From: JACDER01 sp036394915
GTDB lineage: Bacteria > Actinomycetota > Thermoleophilia > Gaiellales > Gaiellaceae
Length of the DNA stretch: 64,000 bases
Assembly (NCBI GenBank): GCA_036394915.1
Contig: DASWEE010000122.1
Coordinates: 1-64,000 of the forward strand
Direction: 5' to 3'
Part shown: piece after piece, positions 59,850-64,000 of the stretch
Layout of the letters: each line of letters begins with the position of its first letter
Position numbering within the stretch: the stretch's first letter is position 1
Notes under the pieces: generated by a model
Seen by the model: the letters and a program-made list of their open reading frames with translations, nothing else
Told to the model about the DNA's origin: nothing
Database searches by the model: none
Program-made: the position numbers and the translations under genes

Positions 59850-60972
59850 CGACCTCCTCGCGCACCGCGACGACGTTGAAGGCCGGCACCGGCCTCGGGA
59901 AGCCCTTCAGCGTGTACTCGCCCGTCGGCTCCGCCTCGACCTCGTCTTCGACCTCCGCGAACAGCCGCTGCGCGATCAGGATCTGCCCGCCCGCCGCCTC
60001 GTCGCACAGGCGGGAGGCGAGGTTCGTCACCGTTCCGATCGCGGCATAGTCCGAGCGGCCCTCGAAGCCGATCTCGCCGCAGGTCGCGTACCCGAGCGCG
60101 ATCCCGACGCCGAAGTCGAGCTCGTACCCGCGCTTCTGCCAGCGCGGCGTCAGCTCGGTCATCTCGTCGCGCAGCGCGCACGCCATCTTGACCGCCCGCA
60201 GCGCGGGGTCGGGGATCTCGATCGGGTCGTTGAAGAACACCTCGACCCCGTCACCGGCGAGGCCGCCGACCGTCGCCTCGAACCGCTGGACGAGGCCGCC
60301 GACCGCCGCGTGAAACTCGCTCAACACGCCCATCAGCTCCTCCGGCTCGACCGCGTCGGCGAAGTTGGTGTAGCCGCGCAGGTCGCAGAAGAGCACCGCC
60401 ACCTGACGCCGGTGGCTGCGCAAGATCGACTCGTCGCCCGAGGTCACGATCGCGTCGGCAAGCTGCGGGGACAGGAACCGCTGGAGCTGCCTGAGCCGCT
60501 CCAGCTCTTCCACCTGGTTCTTCACCCGCTCCTCGAGCGTCCGGTTCAGGTCGAGCAGCTCGGCCGCCTGTGCCTTGATCGTGTCGTGGTAGCGCTTGAT
60601 CCGGAGCAGTGACTTCACGCGCGTGAGCAGCTCGCCGTGGTTGAACGGCTTCGGGATGAAGTCGTCGGCGCCCGCCTCGATCGCCTTGGTCTTCTCGGGC
60701 CCGATGCTCGAGGTGACCATGATCACCGGCAGCATCGCGGTCTCCTCGTCTGCGCGAAGCGCCCTGCAGACGGCGTAGCCGTCGAGGCCCGGCATGACGA
60801 CGTCGAGCAGGATCAAGTCCGGCTCCTCTGTCTTCAGGAGCTCGAGTGCCTGCTCCCCCGAGGTGGCCGTGACCACCTCGTATCCGCGCGGGATGAGGAC
60901 GGCCTCGAGCAGGCGCACGTTCTCCGGGATGTCGTCGACGACGAGGATCGTGCCGGCGCCGTTGCTACTCAT
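59839..60972 (-). CDS. Response regulator fused to adenylate/guanylate cyclase
   Basis: 377 residues: receiver domain (~8-125; phosphoacceptor Asp57 in LILLDVVMPGLDGY; Lys in FIPKPFN), a coiled-coil linker (~130-185, LNRTLEERVKNQVEELERL) and a class III cyclase (VAVLFCDLRGYTNFAD, VGGLAGDGVEVFF with both metal aspartates). Phosphorylation should switch cAMP or cGMP synthesis. ATG overlaps the preceding receiver gene by eight bases. Confidence 0.92.
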   Translation of the reverse strand: MSSNGAGTILVVDDIPENVRLLEAVLIPRGYEVVTATSGEQALELLKTEEPDLILLDVVMPGLDGYAVCRALRADEETAMLPVIMVTSSIGPEKTKAIEAGADDFIPKPFNHGELLTRVKSLLRIKRYHDTIKAQAAELLDLNRTLEERVKNQVEELERLRQLQRFLSPQLADAIVTSGDESILRSHRRQVAVLFCDLRGYTNFADAVEPEELMGVLSEFHAAVGGLVQRFEATVGGLAGDGVEVFFNDPIEIPDPALRAVKMACALRDEMTELTPRWQKRGYELDFGVGIALGYATCGEIGFEGRSDYAAIGTVTNLASRLCDEAAGGQILIAQRLFAEVEDEVEAEPTGEYTLKGFPRPVPAFNVVAVREEVVRP

Positions 60973-61348
60973 CTCCGTCCCCCTCGCAGTAGCGCTTGAC
61001 CGTTCCGATGAACTCCATCACGTTGACCGGCTTCGAGACGTAGCCGTCGAAGCCGGCCTCGAGAAAACGCTCGCGATCGCCCTGCATCGCCTGGGCCGTC
61101 AGCGCGATGACGGTGATCGAGGCTGTCCGCTCGTCGCCACGCAGGCGCCCGAGCGCTGTCATCCCGTCGATCCCCGGTAGCTGGATGTCCATCAGCACCA
61201 GGTCTGGCACGTGCTCGGCCGCCAGCTCGAGGGCCTGCTCGCCGCTGGTCGCCTCGAGGGTCCGGTAACCGGTCGCCTGGAGGACGTCGCGAAACAGCTT
61301 CATGTTCTTCTCGTTGTCTTCGACGACGAGGATGAGCTCGCCTGCCAT
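60965..61348 (-). CDS. Single-domain response regulator
   Basis: 127 residues: acidic pair in ILVVEDNEKN, phosphoacceptor Asp54 in LVLMDIQLPGIDG, switch residue in VIALTAQAM and Lys in YVSKPVNV. No output domain, so probably a phosphorelay shuttle between the histidine kinases and the cyclase regulator. Its ATG abuts the kinase stop. Confidence 0.93.
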   Translation of the reverse strand: MAGELILVVEDNEKNMKLFRDVLQATGYRTLEATSGEQALELAAEHVPDLVLMDIQLPGIDGMTALGRLRGDERTASITVIALTAQAMQGDRERFLEAGFDGYVSKPVNVMEFIGTVKRYCEGDGDE

Positions 61349-63163
61349 CTACATTGACCCTACGGGAAGCGTGAACACGAAGGTGCTTCCTGCACCGACC
61401 TCGCTCTCCACCCAGATCCGGCCGCCGTGAAGCTCGACCAGCCGCTTGGAGAGCGCGAGCCCGAGGCCGGTACCTTCCGGCCGATCATCGGTGCCGACGC
61501 GCGCCTGCTGGAACTCCTCGAAGATCCGCTCGCGGTCCTCGAGGGCGATCCCCGGCCCTGTGTCCGTGACCGCGACCCTCACCTCTCCGTCCGAGCGAGC
61601 GGTCGAGATCCCGACGTTGCCGCCCTCCGGGGTGAACTTGACCGCGTTCGAGAGCAGGTTGAAGATCACCTGCCGGATCCGGCGCTCGTCGCCCTCGACG
61701 AGGTCGACCCTGGGGTCGGCATCGAACTCGAGCTCGATTTGGTTCTCCAGCGCACGCTCTCGCACCATGACGATCCCGCGCTCGAGCGCCTCGCGGAGGG
61801 AGAATGTCCCGAGCTCGAGCTCGACCTGTCCTGCCTCGACCTTGGACAGGTCGAGGATGTCGTTGATCAGCGAGAGCAGGTGATGGGCGGATGAGAGGAT
61901 GTCGTCCAGGTACTCCTGTTGCTTTTCGTTCACCTCGCCGAACAGCCTCTCGCGCAAGACCTGCGAGAAGCCGACGATCGCGTTCAGCGGCGTCCTCAGC
62001 TCGTGCGACATGTTGGCCAGGAACTCCGACTTGTGCCGGCTCGCCACCTCGAGCTCGTGCGTCCGCTCCTTGACTTTCTGCTCGAGCCCGGTGATCAGCC
62101 CGTGCAGGCTCGCCGCCATCTTGTTCAGCTCGTCGCCGAGCGCTCCCAGCTCGTCACGGCGGTCGATCTCGATCCGCTCGTCATAGGCGCCGGCGCCGAT
62201 CCGCTCGGCCGCCACCTGCATGCGCTTGATCGGGCGCGCGAGACGGCGTGCGAGCAGGACGCTTCCGGCGAGCGCCGCGGCGAGCAAGCCCATCAGGATG
62301 AACAAGGTCCGCCACAACGTCCCGCGCACCGGGGCGAACGCCCGCCCTTCCGGCGCCTCGACGAACACCCGCCAGCCCAAAGGCTCCACGGTTGCCCACG
62401 CGCTCACCACCTTCTGACGGCGGAGGTTCCGGCCGGTAGCCGACCCCTCCGGCCCGGAGGTCATCCCCTTCTTGACCTGCGGGAGCGTCGTGAGCGGCCC
62501 GAGGCGAAAGACCGCCGGATTCGGGTGCGCGATTGCGCGCCCGCGCGGGTTGAGGACGTAGAGGTAGCCGGTCGTGCCCGCCTGCGCGTGCTTGACGAGA
62601 TCCTGGACCACCCCGATGTCCAGCGTCTCGACGACCACCCCTTCGCCGGCGCCCTCTGCCGCGGCCACTCGCATGTCTACGACATTGCAAACATTGCCGA
62701 GGCAGATGGGGCTGTTCGGAGGCGGCAAGTTGACCGGCCCGAAGTACTTTCCGAGACTCCTGGCCGTCTTGAACAACGGCTCGCGCACGTCACTCCTCCC
62801 GACCTCCGGCTCACCCCCGGGAGTCAGCAAGGTCCTTCGCCCGTCGCGAGCGATGTAGAACACGTTGAGCGTGTGAATGCCGAGCAGAGGTTGGAACTCC
62901 AAGGCCAGCTGGGCTTCGGTCAAGCCGGTACCCCTCAAGGATCCGAGACCGCTGGCCGTCTGATCGAAGAACTGCTCGATCGTGAAGGCCACCGACTTCG
63001 CCTTCTCCTGCTGCCGGCGGATCAGCTCGTCCTTGTTGTGCTGGTAGGAGGAGTAGAGCGTGTACGCGCCGATCGCGATCGCCGGCACGGCAACGAGCAG
63101 CGCGAACAGCGCCATGTACTTGGCCGACAGGGAGGTTGCCCAGCTGACAATCTGAGCTCTCAT
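61349..63163 (-). CDS. Membrane histidine kinase with Cache sensor
   Basis: 604 residues: TM1 (YMALFALLVAVPAIAIGAYTLY), extracytoplasmic Cache-like domain to ~280, TM2 (TLFILMGLLAAALAGSVLLA), HAMP (~310-360), HisKA with His387 (ANMSHELRTPLNAIVG), and HATPase_c with N (NLLSNAVKFTPEGG), G1 (VTDTGPGI) and G2 (GTGLGLALSK) boxes. Senses a small external ligand. ATG overlaps the stop of a closely similar kinase (ATGA). Confidence 0.94.
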   Translation of the reverse strand: MRAQIVSWATSLSAKYMALFALLVAVPAIAIGAYTLYSSYQHNKDELIRRQQEKAKSVAFTIEQFFDQTASGLGSLRGTGLTEAQLALEFQPLLGIHTLNVFYIARDGRRTLLTPGGEPEVGRSDVREPLFKTARSLGKYFGPVNLPPPNSPICLGNVCNVVDMRVAAAEGAGEGVVVETLDIGVVQDLVKHAQAGTTGYLYVLNPRGRAIAHPNPAVFRLGPLTTLPQVKKGMTSGPEGSATGRNLRRQKVVSAWATVEPLGWRVFVEAPEGRAFAPVRGTLWRTLFILMGLLAAALAGSVLLARRLARPIKRMQVAAERIGAGAYDERIEIDRRDELGALGDELNKMAASLHGLITGLEQKVKERTHELEVASRHKSEFLANMSHELRTPLNAIVGFSQVLRERLFGEVNEKQQEYLDDILSSAHHLLSLINDILDLSKVEAGQVELELGTFSLREALERGIVMVRERALENQIELEFDADPRVDLVEGDERRIRQVIFNLLSNAVKFTPEGGNVGISTARSDGEVRVAVTDTGPGIALEDRERIFEEFQQARVGTDDRPEGTGLGLALSKRLVELHGGRIWVESEVGAGSTFVFTLPVGSM

Positions 63164-64000
63164 CGTTCGACTCCGGCCGGGAGCGTAAAGACGAAGGTGC
63201 TTCCTTGCCCAACCTCGCTCTCGACCCAGATCCGGCCGCCGTGGAGCTCGACCAGCCGTTTCGAGAGCGCGAGCCCCAGACCCGTTCCCTCGCGCTGCCC
63301 CGCGCCGACGTCCGTCTGCTGGAACTCCTCGAAGATGCGCTCCTGGTCAGCGAGCGCGATCCCCGGCCCCGTGTCCGCGACCGCGATCCGCACCTCGCCG
63401 TTGTCCATCGCAGTCGAGATACCGACCCTCCCGCCATCCGGGGTGAACTTCACCGCATTCGACAGCAGGTTGAAGATCACCTGCCGGATCCGGCGCTCGT
63501 CGCCCTCGACGAGCTCGACGTTCGGATCAGGCTCCAGCGTCAGCTCGACGCCGTTCTTCATCGCCCGCTCCCGCACCATCACGACCCCGCGCTCCACGGC
63601 CTCCTTGAGCGAGAACGCCGCCAGCTCCAGCTCGACCTGGCCCGCCTCGACCTTGGACAGGTCGAGCACGTCGTTGATCAGCGCGAGCAGGTGGTTCGCG
63701 GAGGAGAGGATGTCGTCCAGGTACTCCTCCTGCTTCTCGTTGATCTCACCGAACAGCTTCTCGCGCAGAACCTGCGAGAAACCGACGATCGCGTTCAGCG
63801 GCGTGCGGAGCTCGTGGGACATGTTGGCCAGGAACTCCGACTTGTGGCGGCTGGCCGCCTCGAGCTCCCCGTAGACGCGCCGGAGCTCGTCGTTCATCCG
63901 GTTCACGTTCTCCGCCAGTACGCCGAGCTCGTCGCGATTCGCCACGTCCACGTGCCGCGAGAAGTCTCCTGCGGCGATCTCTCCGACCCGGCCACCGATG
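63160..64000 (-). CDS. Second histidine kinase, 5' part beyond window
   Basis: About 280 residues visible: end of a HAMP domain (VGEIAAGDFSRHV, RDELGVLAENVNRMNDEL), HisKA (ANMSHELRTPLNAIVG) and HATPase_c (NLLSNAVKFTPDGG, VADTGPGI, GTGLGLALSK). From the HisKA domain onward it is nearly identical to the following kinase, so the two arose by tandem duplication of the catalytic part. The sensor lies beyond base 64000. Confidence 0.93.
   Translation of the reverse strand, partial: IGGRVGEIAAGDFSRHVDVANRDELGVLAENVNRMNDELRRVYGELEAASRHKSEFLANMSHELRTPLNAIVGFSQVLREKLFGEINEKQEEYLDDILSSANHLLALINDVLDLSKVEAGQVELELAAFSLKEAVERGVVMVRERAMKNGVELTLEPDPNVELVEGDERRIRQVIFNLLSNAVKFTPDGGRVGISTAMDNGEVRIAVADTGPGIALADQERIFEEFQQTDVGAGQREGTGLGLALSKRLVELHGGRIWVESEVGQGSTFVFTLPAGVER

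Overview
The window is high-GC chromosomal DNA with short intergenic gaps, many GTG and TTG starts, and long runs of genes joined by ATGA, GTGA or TGATG overlaps. An F420-type LLM oxidoreductase, a Rex repressor, a DUF6636 secreted protein, TetR regulation and the coding style point to an actinobacterium, probably a Thermoleophilia-type lineage (Gaiellales or Solirubrobacterales). That placement is inference from gene content; no rRNA is present. Several genes carry single-base frameshifts. These may be real decay or assembly error.

Layout. 1-1837: a secreted SGNH hydrolase cut by the window edge, then a double-ACT protein. 1975-8301: a degraded island in the 3' half of tRNA-Val(GAC), bounded by a 44-bp direct repeat. 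It holds a nuclease-like hypothetical protein, a frameshifted hydrolase-cyclase, a hypothetical protein, a YCII protein, a GNAT acetyltransferase and a truncated type III DNA methyltransferase. 8360-17774: housekeeping genes, namely a coupled PcrA helicase / TolB-like propeller / Eis-like acetyltransferase run, a broken MFS gene, a TMEM175-like channel, an LLM oxidoreductase, cupin, CinA-like and AlkZ-related genes.

17719-22650 is the most interesting locus: a cobalamin riboswitch followed by six tightly coupled minus-strand genes. They are two exported DUF4430 (transcobalamin-like beta domain) proteins, ECF-T, a double-ATPase ECF-A, ECF-S, and a terpenoid-cyclase-like alpha/alpha-barrel protein resembling the alpha domain of intrinsic factor. 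I read it as a B12 uptake system whose capture proteins are split versions of the animal intrinsic factor/transcobalamin architecture.

22663-48620: VanZ, two PQQ-type propeller proteins, a TrkA pair with two APC-USP permeases, a plant-type subtilase, a large sortilin-like propeller that is in frame with an upstream XRE helix-turn-helix, H+-pyrophosphatase, MTA phosphorylase, GCS2 ligase, a glycosyltransferase, Rex, glutaredoxin and glutamate dehydrogenase. 48673-53862: a second subtilase, then tsaD-rimI-tsaB-tsaE (t6A tRNA modification). 54314-57795: a type 4 uracil-DNA glycosylase, an FmdB-like protein and a pantothenate run (DUF2520-panC-panB). 57757-64000: a Yip1-like membrane protein, TetR, a lipoprotein and a four-gene histidine kinase / response regulator / cyclase cascade.

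Three families of palindromic repeats run through the second half. The most unusual is a ~186-bp multi-hairpin element with two full-length copies and a shorter, diverged relative. All three lie inside reading frames (tsaB, the uracil-DNA glycosylase, the Yip1-like gene) and keep them open, much like the in-gene palindromic elements known from Rickettsia.
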